64,000 nt of DNA, taken from contig CAWBVU010000006.1 of assembly GCA_963792405.1 (NCBI GenBank), positions 930,001-994,000 on the forward strand, given 5' to 3'. The notes under the pieces are model-generated. The model was given only the letters and a program-made list of their open reading frames with translations. It had not been told where the DNA came from and did no database searches. The DNA is from SZUA-442 sp963792405 (GTDB taxonomy: Bacteria; Actinomycetota; Acidimicrobiia; Spongiisociales; UBA5794). How positions within the stretch are numbered: the first letter of the stretch is position 1; each line of letters starts with the position of its first letter. This document shows, piece after piece, positions 42,701 to 52,006 of this stretch. The translations under genes were made by a program, and so were the position numbers.

Positions 42701-43762
42701 TCACCGGCCGGGCCGATCCCGACCCGCCACGGCGATCCGCCTTCCGCCGCCATCGAAGACCAGGTAACGCCTCGGCCAGATCTCGACCTCGCTCGCAGGT
42801 GGCGGGATGTCGCGGTCCATGCGCATCATGACCGCATCACCCGCCAGGTCGATCACCACGAACGCATGGTCGCCATGGTGCTCGACCGAACGCACGACCC
42901 CGCGGAGGCCTGCGGCGGAGACGTGCTCCCAGTCCTCGGGGCGGACACCGATCGTCACCGGTCCCGACGCCACGGCATGGGGCAGAGGCAGGGCGCCCGC
43001 CGCGATCCGGACCTCGAGGGCATCGACGGTCCCCGGGAGGAACGACATCGGCGGTGACCCGAAGAAGCCGGCGACGAACGAGTCGACCGGCATGCCGTAC
43101 ACCTCCAACGGTGCGCCGACCTGGCGGACTCGCCCCTCGTCGAGCACCACGACCCTGTCGGCGAGGACCATCGCATCGTGCGGATCGTTCGTGGCATACA
43201 GCGTCGTCACCGCATAGCCCTGCTGGAGGAGGCGGATCTCGGTGCGCATCTCCTGGCGTGCGACGGCATCGACGAGGGCGAGGGGCTCATCGAGGAGGAA
43301 GACCGAGGGCCTGCGGACGAGCGCACGGGCGGCCTGCACGAGCTGCTGGTGCCCCGCCGACAGGTGCGAGGGATACCGCTCGAGGAGGTTCGCGATCGCC
43401 ATCACCCGAGCTTCTGCGACGACGCGCCGATCGATCTCGTCCTGTGGCACCTTGTGGACCTCGAGCGGGAACGCGACGTTCCGACGCACCGACCTGAACG
43501 GCAGGAGGGCATTGGACTGGAAGACCATCGCGACGTCCCGCAGGTACGGCGGACGGTCGGTGACCGCCTCTCCGTCGAAGAGCACCTCTCCCCCGCTCGG
43601 CGTGTCGAGCCCCGCCACCGTGCGCAGCAGCGTGGTCTTGCCGCTCCCGGACGGGCCCACCACGACGAGGAATTCCCCATCGGCGATGGAGAGCGAGAGT
43701 CGGTGGAGGATCTCGACGCCGGAGATCTCGACGGTCACGGCGTCGAGCAGGATGCTCGCCAT
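42701..43762 (-). CDS. Orphan ABC transporter ATP-binding protein (MalK/UgpC-like, TOBE domain)
   Basis: 353 residues with an ABC ATPase and a C-terminal TOBE region. Walker A is GPSGSGKT (36-43) and the Q-loop is Q82. Other motifs deviate: the signature is LSAGH rather than LSGGQ, the D-loop region reads LALVDA, and the H-loop reads YATNDPHDAM with N192 where the switch His sits. MalK-type ATPases power sugar or glycerol-phosphate import, but no permease or binding protein is nearby. Activity may be reduced or mechanistically altered. A minus-strand TAGCCT (43774-43769) ends 6 nt before the ATG. Confidence 0.85.
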   Translation of the reverse strand: MASILLDAVTVEISGVEILHRLSLSIADGEFLVVVGPSGSGKTTLLRTVAGLDTPSGGEVLFDGEAVTDRPPYLRDVAMVFQSNALLPFRSVRRNVAFPLEVHKVPQDEIDRRVVAEARVMAIANLLERYPSHLSAGHQQLVQAARALVRRPSVFLLDEPLALVDAVARQEMRTEIRLLQQGYAVTTLYATNDPHDAMVLADRVVVLDEGRVRQVGAPLEVYGMPVDSFVAGFFGSPPMSFLPGTVDALEVRIAAGALPLPHAVASGPVTIGVRPEDWEHVSAAGLRGVVRSVEHHGDHAFVVIDLAGDAVMMRMDRDIPPPASEVEIWPRRYLVFDGGGRRIAVAGRDRPGR

Positions 43763-43793
43763 GGACGGAGGCTACCGACCGAAGCCGGGGGCG

Positions 43794-45422
43794 TCAGATC
43801 TCGATGACCACGGGGAGCACGACCGGCCGCCGCTTGGCGGCCGTGCGCACCGCCTTGGTCGCCGAGTTTCGCACCCGACGGCGAAGCGTGTCGGGATCGA
43901 TCGGGTGTTCGAGGTCCGAGATCGATGCCCGGACGCGCTCGGCGACGACGGCGTGGAGGTCGTCCTCGTCGGTCGTGACACCGTGGGAGTCGACGTCGGG
44001 GCCGATCAGGATCTCCCCCGTCGAGAAGTTGACGCCGATCGTCACGATGAGGACGCCGTCGTCAGCGAGGTGCCTGCGATCGCGGATGATGGCGTCGGCC
44101 TCGCCGATCTCGCCGCCGTCCACATACACGTAGCCGCCGGGGATCGCCCCACGTTCGACAGTGAGGTCTCCACCATCGAGCGTGACCACGTCACCGTCCT
44201 CGCAGATGACAACCTCGGGAATCCGCATCGCGACGCCGAGGGCGGCGTTGGCGACGAGGTGGCGATACTCACCGTGCACCGGGATCAGGGCCTCGGGGCG
44301 CACCGTGTTGTAGAAGGTCTTGAGCTCCTCTGCCGCAGCGTGGCCGCTGACGTGCACGTGGGTGTTGCGTCCGTGGTAGACCCTGACACCCGCTCGATAC
44401 AGGTTGTTGATGACCCGAGACACCCGTGTCTCGTTCCCGGGGATCGGGGTGGCCGAGATGATCACCGTGTCGTCCTCCGACAGCTTCACCGAGTGGTGCT
44501 CACCCGCTGCCATGAGCGACAGCGCCGCGAACGGTTCACCCTGGCTCCCCGTCGAGATGATCGCCGTCTCGTCGGCATCCATGCCGACCAGATCGCTGAG
44601 CTCGACGAGGGACCCGTCGGGAATGTCGAGGACGCCGAGGTTGACCGCGATGTCCGAGTTGCGCAGCATCGAACGCCCGATGAAGGCGAACTTCCTCCCG
44701 TCCCTCACGACGGCGTCGATGGCCTGCTGCACGCGATGGACGTGCGACGCGAAGCAGGCGAGGATGACCCGCCCGTCCGCGTGGGAGACGATCTCGTCGA
44801 GTCGCTCCCCCACGGTCACCTCGGAGGGCACGAAGCCGGGACGCTCGGCGTTGGTCGAGTCCGCGAGCAGGAGCCTCACGCCCCGCTGGCCGATGGTGCC
44901 GAACGAGCGCAGATCGGTCGGGACACCGTCGATGGGCGTGGGATCGAGCTTGAAGTCGCCGGTGTGCAGGACGATGCCCTCCGGAGTGTCGAAGGCGACG
45001 CCGGCGGCATCCGGGATCGAGTGCGACACGGGGATGAACGTGAACCGGAACGGGCCGTGGTCGACCCACTCGTACGGTTCGACGGCACGCAGATCCGGTG
45101 TGATCCCGCGCTCCTCGATCCGTGCACGGGCGAACTCGATCGTGAGGGGCGTCCCGTAGACGGGGACGTTCACCTCCTCGAGGAGGTAGCCAAGGGCGCC
45201 GATGTGATCCTCGTGGCCGTGGGTGAGGATCACGCACGTCAGGTCGCGAGCGCGATCGAGGATCGACGTGAAGTCGGGGAGGACGAGGTCCACGCCGAGC
45301 ATGTCCTCCTCCGGGAACATCAGGCCGCAATCGAGGAGGGCCAGCTGGCCGTCGATGTCGATCGATGCGCAGTTCCTCCCGACCTCGCCCAGGCCCCCGA
45401 GGAAGCCGACCTTGACGGTCAT
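43794..45422 (-). CDS. rnj: Ribonuclease J
   Basis: 542 residues. Metallo-beta-lactamase core with THGHEDH (67-73), then the beta-CASP region (STGSQGEPFAALSLMAAGEH, HVSGHAAAEELK) and a C-terminal RNase J domain. It combines 5'-3' exonuclease and endonuclease activity in mRNA decay and rRNA maturation, complementing RNase Y. Its ATG overlaps the dapA stop by 4 nt (ATGA), so dapA-rnj are co-translated, an arrangement common in actinobacteria. Confidence 0.95.
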   Translation of the reverse strand: MTVKVGFLGGLGEVGRNCASIDIDGQLALLDCGLMFPEEDMLGVDLVLPDFTSILDRARDLTCVILTHGHEDHIGALGYLLEEVNVPVYGTPLTIEFARARIEERGITPDLRAVEPYEWVDHGPFRFTFIPVSHSIPDAAGVAFDTPEGIVLHTGDFKLDPTPIDGVPTDLRSFGTIGQRGVRLLLADSTNAERPGFVPSEVTVGERLDEIVSHADGRVILACFASHVHRVQQAIDAVVRDGRKFAFIGRSMLRNSDIAVNLGVLDIPDGSLVELSDLVGMDADETAIISTGSQGEPFAALSLMAAGEHHSVKLSEDDTVIISATPIPGNETRVSRVINNLYRAGVRVYHGRNTHVHVSGHAAAEELKTFYNTVRPEALIPVHGEYRHLVANAALGVAMRIPEVVICEDGDVVTLDGGDLTVERGAIPGGYVYVDGGEIGEADAIIRDRRHLADDGVLIVTIGVNFSTGEILIGPDVDSHGVTTDEDDLHAVVAERVRASISDLEHPIDPDTLRRRVRNSATKAVRTAAKRRPVVLPVVIEI

Positions 45423-46324
45423 CGGGTGCGGTACGCGGTGACGGCCTCGAGCGCGGCGCCCACGGCCTCGATGGTCTCGTGCCGTGCGGGGACGAGGGGA
45501 AGCCTGGGCTCGCCAACGGCGTCCCAGTACGCCGTGAGCGCCCCCTTGAGGGGCATCGGGCTCGGCTCGGAGAAGAGCGCCTTCGTCAGCGGCACCAGGA
45601 GGTCGTGGAGCTCGGTGGCGGTCTCCCAGTCCTCCTTCACGACCGCATCGACCATCGCCGCGACCTCCCTGCCGGCGAGGTGCGCGATGACCGAGACCAC
45701 GCCGACGCCGCCGGCGGCGACCAGGTCCTTGGTGTCACCGTCGTTGCCGGAGTACACCGCGAAACCCTCGGGAAGGGCCTGGATGGCCCGCCGCGACCAG
45801 TCGAGGTCACCGACGGCGTCCTTGACCGCGACGATTCTCGGATGGTCGGCGAGCTCGACGAGGGTGTCGATCTCGATGAGGGTCGCCGTCCGGCCCGGGA
45901 TGTTGTAGATCATGAGGGGCAGATCGGTCGCATCCGCGATGGCTCGCATGTGGGCGACGATGCCGCGCTGGGGCGGCTTGGAGTAGTACGGGGTGACCGC
46001 CATGACGCCGGAGGCGCCCGACGCCGCAGCCGCTTCTGCGAGCTCGATCGACTCGCGGGTGTCGTAGGTGCCTGCACCGGCGACCACGGACATGGCGCCC
46101 TTGGCGGCATCGACGGCGGCCTTGTAGAGGGCGATCTTCTCCGGTTTGGACAGCGTGGGCGACTCACCTGTGGTGCCGGTGACGACGATGCCATCGGATC
46201 CGTTGTCCCTGAGATGGCGGACGAGTCGCCAGAACGCCGCGTAGTCGACCGACCCGTCGGCCGCAAAGGGGGTGACGATCGCCGTCAGCACGCGTCCGAA
46301 GGGTGCGTCTGGTCGGTGCTCCAT
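45419..46324 (-). CDS. dapA: 4-hydroxy-tetrahydrodipicolinate synthase
   Basis: 301 residues of the aldolase family. VTGTTGESPTLS carries the catalytic Thr pair, Y140 is in MIYNIPGRT and the Schiff-base lysine is K168 in VAVKDAVGD. It condenses pyruvate with aspartate semialdehyde, the first step toward diaminopimelate. A minus-strand TAACTT (46337-46332) ends 7 nt before the ATG and there is no Shine-Dalgarno, so the mRNA is probably leaderless. The divergent thioredoxin-TPR gene starts 42 nt away and has the same arrangement. Confidence 0.95.
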   Translation of the reverse strand: MEHRPDAPFGRVLTAIVTPFAADGSVDYAAFWRLVRHLRDNGSDGIVVTGTTGESPTLSKPEKIALYKAAVDAAKGAMSVVAGAGTYDTRESIELAEAAAASGASGVMAVTPYYSKPPQRGIVAHMRAIADATDLPLMIYNIPGRTATLIEIDTLVELADHPRIVAVKDAVGDLDWSRRAIQALPEGFAVYSGNDGDTKDLVAAGGVGVVSVIAHLAGREVAAMVDAVVKEDWETATELHDLLVPLTKALFSEPSPMPLKGALTAYWDAVGEPRLPLVPARHETIEAVGAALEAVTAYRTR

Positions 46325-46366
46325 ACGCGCGAAGTTACCACGGAGGCGGGAAGTAACCTTGTCTCC

Positions 46367-47212
46367 ATGGAAGAGACGAGTCCGCACATCAAGGACGTGA
46401 CGCTCGCGGACTTCCAGGAGGACGTCCTCCTCCGCTCCCGAGAGGTCCCGGTGCTGGTGGACTTCTGGGCGACATGGTGCGCCCCCTGTCGGACGCTGTC
46501 CCCCCTCCTCGAACGGATGACAGCCGAGGCGGGCGGCGCATTCGAGCTCGCCAAGGTCGATGTCGACGCCAACCAGGAACTCGCCGCCCAGTTCGGTGTG
46601 CAATCGATCCCCACGGTGGTCGCGGTCCGAAACGGCAGGGAGGTCGAGCGGTTCACGGGCGCGCTGCCCGAGGCGTCGATCGCGGCCTTCCTCGCGAGGG
46701 TGCTGCCGGACGAGCTCGACATGATGGTGGAGGAGGCACGGACGGCCCTCGTCATGGGTGACGACCTCGGCGCCGAGCACATCCTGCGCCAGGTGCTCGA
46801 CCGCAGGCCGGACCACCAGGAGGCGGGCACCAGCCTCGCCGCGCTCCTCATCGACCAGGGCAACATCGACGACGCGTTGGTCGTCCTCGGCAGGCTCGTC
46901 CCCGATGGGGAGGTCGAGCGGCTCCAATCCGCCGCACGTCTGCGCCGCAATGCAGGCGATGACATCGCGAACCTGGAAGCGGCGGCGAGCGAGCACCCGG
47001 ACGACGACTCGGCCCAGCTCGCCCTCGCGCAGGCCCTCGCCGCGCACGCCGAGTTCGAGCCCGCACTCGACCGGCTGCTCGACGTCGTCCGACGCAAGGG
47101 CGAGGGCAAGGACGAGGCGCGCCAGGCGATGGTCGACATCTTCGGCGTCCTGGGCAACGACCACCCGCTGACGTCGACGTACCGCAGGCAGCTGGCGACC
47201 GCCCTGTACTGA
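46367..47212 (+). CDS. Thioredoxin-TPR protein (CnoX/YbbN-like)
   Basis: 281 residues. An N-terminal thioredoxin domain with active-site WCAPC (C38, C41) and cis-Pro region QSIPTVVAV, followed by tetratricopeptide-like helical repeats (ALVMGDDLGAEHILRQVLDRRPDH, LLIDQGNIDDALVVLGRL, LALAQALAAHAEFEPALDRLL). CnoX/YbbN proteins of this layout are redox chaperones that hand substrates to other folding machines. TAACCT (46354-46359) ends 7 nt before the ATG, with no ribosome site, suggesting a leaderless start. Confidence 0.9.
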   Translation: MEETSPHIKDVTLADFQEDVLLRSREVPVLVDFWATWCAPCRTLSPLLERMTAEAGGAFELAKVDVDANQELAAQFGVQSIPTVVAVRNGREVERFTGALPEASIAAFLARVLPDELDMMVEEARTALVMGDDLGAEHILRQVLDRRPDHQEAGTSLAALLIDQGNIDDALVVLGRLVPDGEVERLQSAARLRRNAGDDIANLEAAASEHPDDDSAQLALAQALAAHAEFEPALDRLLDVVRRKGEGKDEARQAMVDIFGVLGNDHPLTSTYRRQLATALY

Positions 47213-47271
47213 CCAGTCGCGCGGATCGTGGGAGGCGGCTCCCGCCCACCGGGGTTCGTTCGGTCGGGGCG

Positions 47272-48030
47272 CTACAGGCCCAGGAGCGGTTCGAGTCCCA
47301 CGGCGAGCGGCTCCTGCTGGGACGACACGGACCGAACCGCCAACAGCACCCCCGGCATGAAGGACGTGCGATCCGTCGTGTCGTGGCTGATCGTCAGGAT
47401 CTCACCGGACCCCCCGAACAGCACCCGCTGGTGGGCGAGCAGCCCGGGGAGCCGCACGGAGTGCACCCGGACACCGTCGACGGTGCCGCCGAGGCTGTGC
47501 TCGACCATCTCGGTGGAGTCGACTCTGCGGCGCTGGTCAGGGGCCTCGGCGGCGATGCGGCGAGCGGTCGCGATGGCGGTCCCCGACGGCGCATCGGCCT
47601 TCCGGTCGTGATGCATCTCGACGATCTCGGCAACGGGGAAGTACCGGGCGGCGATCTCGGACATCTTCATCATCATCACGGCACCGATCGAGAAGTTGGG
47701 GACCACGAGGCAGTTGCCGGGTCCATTCCCCCACAACCGTTCGAGCTCGTCGAGGCGCTCGGCGTCGAACCCGGACGTGCCGACGACGACGTTCGCACCG
47801 AACTGGCGCCACTGCTCGAGGTTCTCCATGACGACGTCGGGCCTGGAGAACTCCACGATGACGTCGCACCCGTCGAGGGAGTCGCGGTCACGCGAGATCG
47901 AGAGGCCACCGATGTTCCCCGACGTGTGGTCGTCGAACAGCGCGATCAGGTGCATGTCGTCCTGGTCGAGGATCGTGGTAGCCGTCAGGCCGCCCATCTG
48001 CCCCGAAGCCCCCGACACGCCGACCTTCAT
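47272..48030 (-). CDS. dapB: 4-hydroxy-tetrahydrodipicolinate reductase
   Basis: 252 residues: Rossmann GVSGASGQMGG, VGTSGF and the DapB signature EMHHDRKADAPSGTA with catalytic His and Lys. It reduces the DapA product using NAD(P)H. It overlaps the stop of nothing downstream but begins 4 nt inside the upstream M16 peptidase stop, so the pair is translationally coupled. With dapA and dapF it represents the diaminopimelate pathway. Confidence 0.95.
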   Translation of the reverse strand: MKVGVSGASGQMGGLTATTILDQDDMHLIALFDDHTSGNIGGLSISRDRDSLDGCDVIVEFSRPDVVMENLEQWRQFGANVVVGTSGFDAERLDELERLWGNGPGNCLVVPNFSIGAVMMMKMSEIAARYFPVAEIVEMHHDRKADAPSGTAIATARRIAAEAPDQRRRVDSTEMVEHSLGGTVDGVRVHSVRLPGLLAHQRVLFGGSGEILTISHDTTDRTSFMPGVLLAVRSVSSQQEPLAVGLEPLLGL

Positions 48031-49274
48031 GCGACGAACTCCTGGAGGTCATCCGCCGTGAACGGACCGACCGCACCGATCATGTAGGGGCCGACGAGGG
48101 ACGCGGCCGCCACCTCGATGATGTCGTCGTGGGTGACTGCGGCCAGCCGTTCGACGGTCTCGTCGACCGTGAGGTGCTCGAGGCCGGTCAACTCAGTTCG
48201 TCCGAGACGGTTCATCCTGCTGTTGGCGTCTTCGAGGCCGATCGCGAGCGAGCCCTTGACGTGCCCCTTGGCCCGATCGAGCTCATCCGAGGTCAGTCCG
48301 TCGGTCACGATCATCGCGAGCTGCTCCCGGATGATCTTGAGGACCTCCTCGGTCTGGGACGGCGTCGTGCCGACGTAGATCGCCGAGGCCCCCGCGTCCG
48401 CGAAGGGCAACCGGAAGGAGTGGACGGCGTAGGCGAGTCCCCGTGTCTCGCGGATCTCGTTGAAGAGCCGCGACGACATCCCCCCACCCAGGACGTGGTC
48501 GAGGAGGGAGACCGCGAACCTTCGGTCGTCGTCCCTCGTGATCGACGGTGCGCCGAACACGATGTGTGCCTGCTCGGTGTCCTTCGTGCGAACCCGCACC
48601 GTGGGCTCGGGTGACGGCGTGGTCAGCTCGCGGCCCGTCCGTCCCCCGGTCCAACTCCCGAAGTGCTCCTCGACGAGCGCGGCGAGCGATGGATCGAAAT
48701 TGCCCGCCACTGCGACGACGGTCGACTCGGGCGTGTACCTGCGATGCCAGTAGTCGCGGATCGTGTCCCGCGCCATGCCCGTGATCGATTCGGTCGTGCC
48801 GAGGATCGGCGGTGCGAGGGTGTGGCCCCCCCAGATGGCATCGATGAACAGCTCATGGGCGACGTCCGTGGGGTCGTCCTCGTTCATGTTGATCTCCTCG
48901 AGCACGACATTGCGCTCCGAGTCGATCTCGTCCTGGCGGAAGGCAGGTCGTTGGAGCATCTCGCCGAGGATCTCGACGCCGAGTGGAAGGTCCTCGTCGC
49001 GCATCCGCGCCCAGAAGCACGTGTACTCCTTCGACGTGAAAGCATTGTGGCGGGCGCCGATGGCGTCGAACGCCTCGGAGATCGCGCGTGACGACCAGGC
49101 GTCGGAGCCCTTGAAGAGGAGATGCTCGAGGAAATGGGAGGCTCCTGCCTCCTCGTCGGATTCGTCCCTGCTCCCCGTGTCCACCCAGCACCCGATGGCG
49201 ACGGACCGCACGTTCGGCATCTCGTGGGTGATGAGGCGCAGGCCGTTGTCGAGTGTGGTGAGTTCGTGCTCCAT
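48027..49274 (-). CDS. M16 family zinc peptidase (mitochondrial processing peptidase-like)
   Basis: 415 residues. The inverted zinc motif HFLEH is at 47-51, with the distal Glu in the ERNVVLEEINM segment, so this is a catalytically complete M16B subunit; the inactive-type C-terminal domain follows (IFGAPSI-like VFGAPSITRDDDR, GGGMSSRLFNEIRE). It acts on short or unfolded peptides in the cytoplasm. In many actinobacteria the gene follows pnp; here pnp is absent. The ATG at 49274 is preceded on the minus strand by TATCAT (49289-49284), 9 nt away. Confidence 0.92.
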   Translation of the reverse strand: MEHELTTLDNGLRLITHEMPNVRSVAIGCWVDTGSRDESDEEAGASHFLEHLLFKGSDAWSSRAISEAFDAIGARHNAFTSKEYTCFWARMRDEDLPLGVEILGEMLQRPAFRQDEIDSERNVVLEEINMNEDDPTDVAHELFIDAIWGGHTLAPPILGTTESITGMARDTIRDYWHRRYTPESTVVAVAGNFDPSLAALVEEHFGSWTGGRTGRELTTPSPEPTVRVRTKDTEQAHIVFGAPSITRDDDRRFAVSLLDHVLGGGMSSRLFNEIRETRGLAYAVHSFRLPFADAGASAIYVGTTPSQTEEVLKIIREQLAMIVTDGLTSDELDRAKGHVKGSLAIGLEDANSRMNRLGRTELTGLEHLTVDETVERLAAVTHDDIIEVAAASLVGPYMIGAVGPFTADDLQEFVA

Positions 49275-49340
49275 CGCGGCTCGATGATAGGAACCGTTGG
49301 CACCACCGCGGCTGCGACCGCCCGTCCGCAGCGGGAGCAC

Positions 49341-49733
49341 TCAGTCCCAGTCGGTCGGCCGTCTGCGCTGGGACTTGCGGACGGCGCGTTGGCGCTTCGT
49401 CGTGAGCCTCCGTTCGCGGGCGGCGATCGAGGGCCTGGTTCGCCTCCTTCGGGGAGTACGCGGGGCAAGGGCATCCCGAAGCTCGGCGTCCAGTCGCTCC
49501 AGCGCACGCTGACGGTTGAGCGCCTGGGACCGCGACCCCGCCTCGACGATGCGCACCTCCGTACCGAGGCTCGACACCAGCTTCTGCCGTGTCGGTTCGT
49601 CGAACGCCCGGGAGGCGGTGATGTCGAAGCGCAGCTCGACGCGGGTGTTCGATCGATTGGCGTGCTGACCGCCGGGACCGCCGGACGTGTCGAAGCGCCA
49701 TTGGATCTCGGACTCGGGGATGTCGAAGGGCAC
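49341..49733 (-). CDS. arfB: Peptidyl-tRNA hydrolase ArfB (ribosome rescue)
   Basis: 130 residues from the GTG at 49733. The release-factor GGQ loop is GGPGGQHANRSNTRVELRF (GGQ at 21-23), followed by a short domain and a basic tail (RRRRTRPSIAARERRLTTKRQRAVRKSQRRR) that in ArfB inserts into the mRNA channel of stalled ribosomes. It frees nascent chains from non-stop complexes. An ATG at 49763 would add 10 residues but leave only 16 nt to the divergent VWA gene, so the shorter start is preferred. Confidence 0.88.
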   Translation of the reverse strand: MPFDIPESEIQWRFDTSGGPGGQHANRSNTRVELRFDITASRAFDEPTRQKLVSSLGTEVRIVEAGSRSQALNRQRALERLDAELRDALAPRTPRRRRTRPSIAARERRLTTKRQRAVRKSQRRRPTDWD

Positions 49734-49779
49734 GGCGCACCGACCTGCTGGTTTGACGCCCATCGTACAATCGGGAGTT

Positions 49780-51993
49780 ATGCGCGCCCGCGACGAGTCC
49801 GTCCTCCATGAGATCCTGCCGCCCGAGGAGCGGGCCATCGAGGCCGTGGTCGCCCGCTACCAGCGTGTCGCACCCGCGGTGACGAGGTTCGCCCGCACGC
49901 TGTCGGGCAACGACGAGCTTCAGGTTCGGCTCGGCACGCAGGCCACCGCGACGCCGGACACCATCGTCATCGATCCCGGCGTGTTCCAGACGGCGTACGC
50001 CCGATCCGCTCCGGTCACCCCGTCGGAGGTCGCGCTCACGTCTGCGCTCCACGAGGTGATCCATCTGATCGCCACCGATCTCGACGAGGAGCGCCCGATC
50101 CCCGCCGAGTGGCGGGCCTTCCAGCCCAAGGCGGAGGAGAAGGACGAGGAGGGCGACAAGCCGATGGTTCCCCTCGGGCTGTTCCAGTACGGCGAGATGG
50201 ACGAGGACGTCGTCCGACCCGACGTCCACCCCGATGACGCCGAGATCGACGACGGCCCCGCTCCCTTGCCGGACGCCGTGCCGCTGCTGACTGCGCTCAA
50301 CGCCGTCGGCGGCCCCGCAGCCGAGGCGCTGTTCCTGTCGATCGAGGACGCCAGGCAGGAGCGGATCCACTTCGACGCCTATCCCGGCGCAGGCTCCGTG
50401 CTCAGGGACCTCTACCGGACGTCCGTCGGCCATGCGATGGGCACGGCCCGCCCGCTCGGTCAGTTCGCCCTCGGCTGCTTCCTCATCGTCGGCGGACATG
50501 AGGAACGCGATCAGGTCCAGCGGAGGGTGGAACCGCACGTCGCCCTGGCCCTCGACGACGCCATGGCCTTCATCGAGCCTGTCTACGACGTCGACGATCC
50601 TTGGTCCGTGGGCACGATCGCCCTCCAACTCCTCTCGGTCGCCCGGATGCACGACCTCCTTCAGGAGGGTGCCGCATCGACGAGCCCCCAGGGACGCAAG
50701 GCGGAGATGGACGCGGACAGGTCGTCGATCGCCCAGACGGTGGACGCGGTGCGCATGGTGACCCCGTCGCTCAACGACCGGGACTCGTACGAGCAGACCC
50801 GTGCCGCCGCCCAGTCGGTCTCGGCACAGGACGGACGCAAGGGCGAGGCCGACTCCGCGGGCGATCCCGCCACGGACCAGCTCATGAAGGTGTCGACGGC
50901 CCCGACCGTCTACCTGCCGACGGGACAGGGAGGCAAGCTGGTCGTGACGGACCTCCCCTCGCGCTTCGCGACCTTCGCCCCGGAGGGACGCCAGATGCTC
51001 CAGCGGGCCTCGCTGGACTGGGGCGTCGCCCAGCACCGCGTGTCGGGGGAGCTCTACCCGCTGTTCCTCGCCAACCAGCGACGGGGACTCAGGAGCGGCT
51101 ACGACGCCGGGGACCTGTCCCCCTACACGCCGCTGCTCCTCGGTGCGGGGATCTACGACCGCATGTTCGAGCGAAGGGACCTCCCGTCGCGCCGCAGCTA
51201 CGCCGTGAGCCTCCTCGTGGATGGCTCTGCGTCGATGCTCCAACCCCGCGACAGCGGGGGACGGAAGGCGCCATGGGCGATGGCCGCCGCGCTGTTGGGC
51301 GCGTGGACCCTCGCACGGCTCGCGGACGAGCTCCAGATCGACTTCGAGCTCTCCATCTTCAACAGGTCCTTCTCCACCTCGGTGGACGACACCGAGTTCT
51401 CCTATCGCGAGCGCCGTTCGCGGGCGACCGCGGGATTGCGCCAGGCCCAGGGGGGGAACGCCGAGCGGCTCACCCGGACGGTGAACCACTACCTCGTCAA
51501 GTCGTTCCCTTCGCGGTGGCGCTCGGCGGAGGACGTCCTCGCCGGCCTGTTCTTCACTGCCGCGTCGCCACAGGAGGCGGCGCGCGCGGCGAGGCGGAAC
51601 CCGCAGGAGAGCCCGCCCGTGTCGATGTTCGACAAGGCGGCCAACGTCGATGAGTTCAACCTCGCCCACGCCGCCGAGCGCCTCGCCGCCCAACACGCGA
51701 GCCACAGGATGATCGTCGTCCTCGCGGACGGCATGACCAGGGGATCGGTCCAGGCACTGGCCGACACCGCGGACAGCATCGAGCATTCCGGGACCACCGT
51801 CCTCGGCATCGGCATCGGCGACGACACCGTGCGCGCCGCCTACTCGCGTGCCCAGGTCGTCGAGCAGCCCCTGCAGCTCGCCGCGGCGATGGTCGACGGC
51901 GTCCGATCCACCCTCTACAAGTCCATCGCAGCCTCCGGCACCGACGCCTGGTGGGTGCACGAAGGCGAGCGCGCGCTCGATCTGATCAGCTAG
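49780..51993 (+). CDS. VWA-domain protein with N-terminal HExxH (DUF2201/CobT-like)
   Basis: 737 residues. The N-terminal part has HEVIH at 91-95 inside a helix (LTSALHEVIHLIATDLDEER), like the putative metallopeptidase half of DUF2201 proteins. A long helical middle follows. The C-terminal third is a von Willebrand A domain with a complete MIDAS start D481-G-S483-A-S485 (LLVDGSASM) and the later VVLADGMTRG strand, resembling CobT-type VWA proteins that act with an AAA+ partner. That partner gene starts 13 nt downstream. TACAAT (49766-49771) ends 8 nt before the ATG, so the mRNA may be leaderless. Substrate unknown; the cobaltochelatase role is not supported, as no cobalamin genes are near. 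Confidence 0.85.
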   Translation: MRARDESVLHEILPPEERAIEAVVARYQRVAPAVTRFARTLSGNDELQVRLGTQATATPDTIVIDPGVFQTAYARSAPVTPSEVALTSALHEVIHLIATDLDEERPIPAEWRAFQPKAEEKDEEGDKPMVPLGLFQYGEMDEDVVRPDVHPDDAEIDDGPAPLPDAVPLLTALNAVGGPAAEALFLSIEDARQERIHFDAYPGAGSVLRDLYRTSVGHAMGTARPLGQFALGCFLIVGGHEERDQVQRRVEPHVALALDDAMAFIEPVYDVDDPWSVGTIALQLLSVARMHDLLQEGAASTSPQGRKAEMDADRSSIAQTVDAVRMVTPSLNDRDSYEQTRAAAQSVSAQDGRKGEADSAGDPATDQLMKVSTAPTVYLPTGQGGKLVVTDLPSRFATFAPEGRQMLQRASLDWGVAQHRVSGELYPLFLANQRRGLRSGYDAGDLSPYTPLLLGAGIYDRMFERRDLPSRRSYAVSLLVDGSASMLQPRDSGGRKAPWAMAAALLGAWTLARLADELQIDFELSIFNRSFSTSVDDTEFSYRERRSRATAGLRQAQGGNAERLTRTVNHYLVKSFPSRWRSAEDVLAGLFFTAASPQEAARAARRNPQESPPVSMFDKAANVDEFNLAHAAERLAAQHASHRMIVVLADGMTRGSVQALADTADSIEHSGTTVLGIGIGDDTVRAAYSRAQVVEQPLQLAAAMVDGVRSTLYKSIAASGTDAWWVHEGERALDLIS

Positions 51994-52006
51994 GAGACCC
52001 ATCACC

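Noticed and set aside
49753..49771. TTGACG as a -35 box for the VWA gene
   Set aside because: It is only 7 nt from the TACAAT box, too close for a -35/-10 pair.
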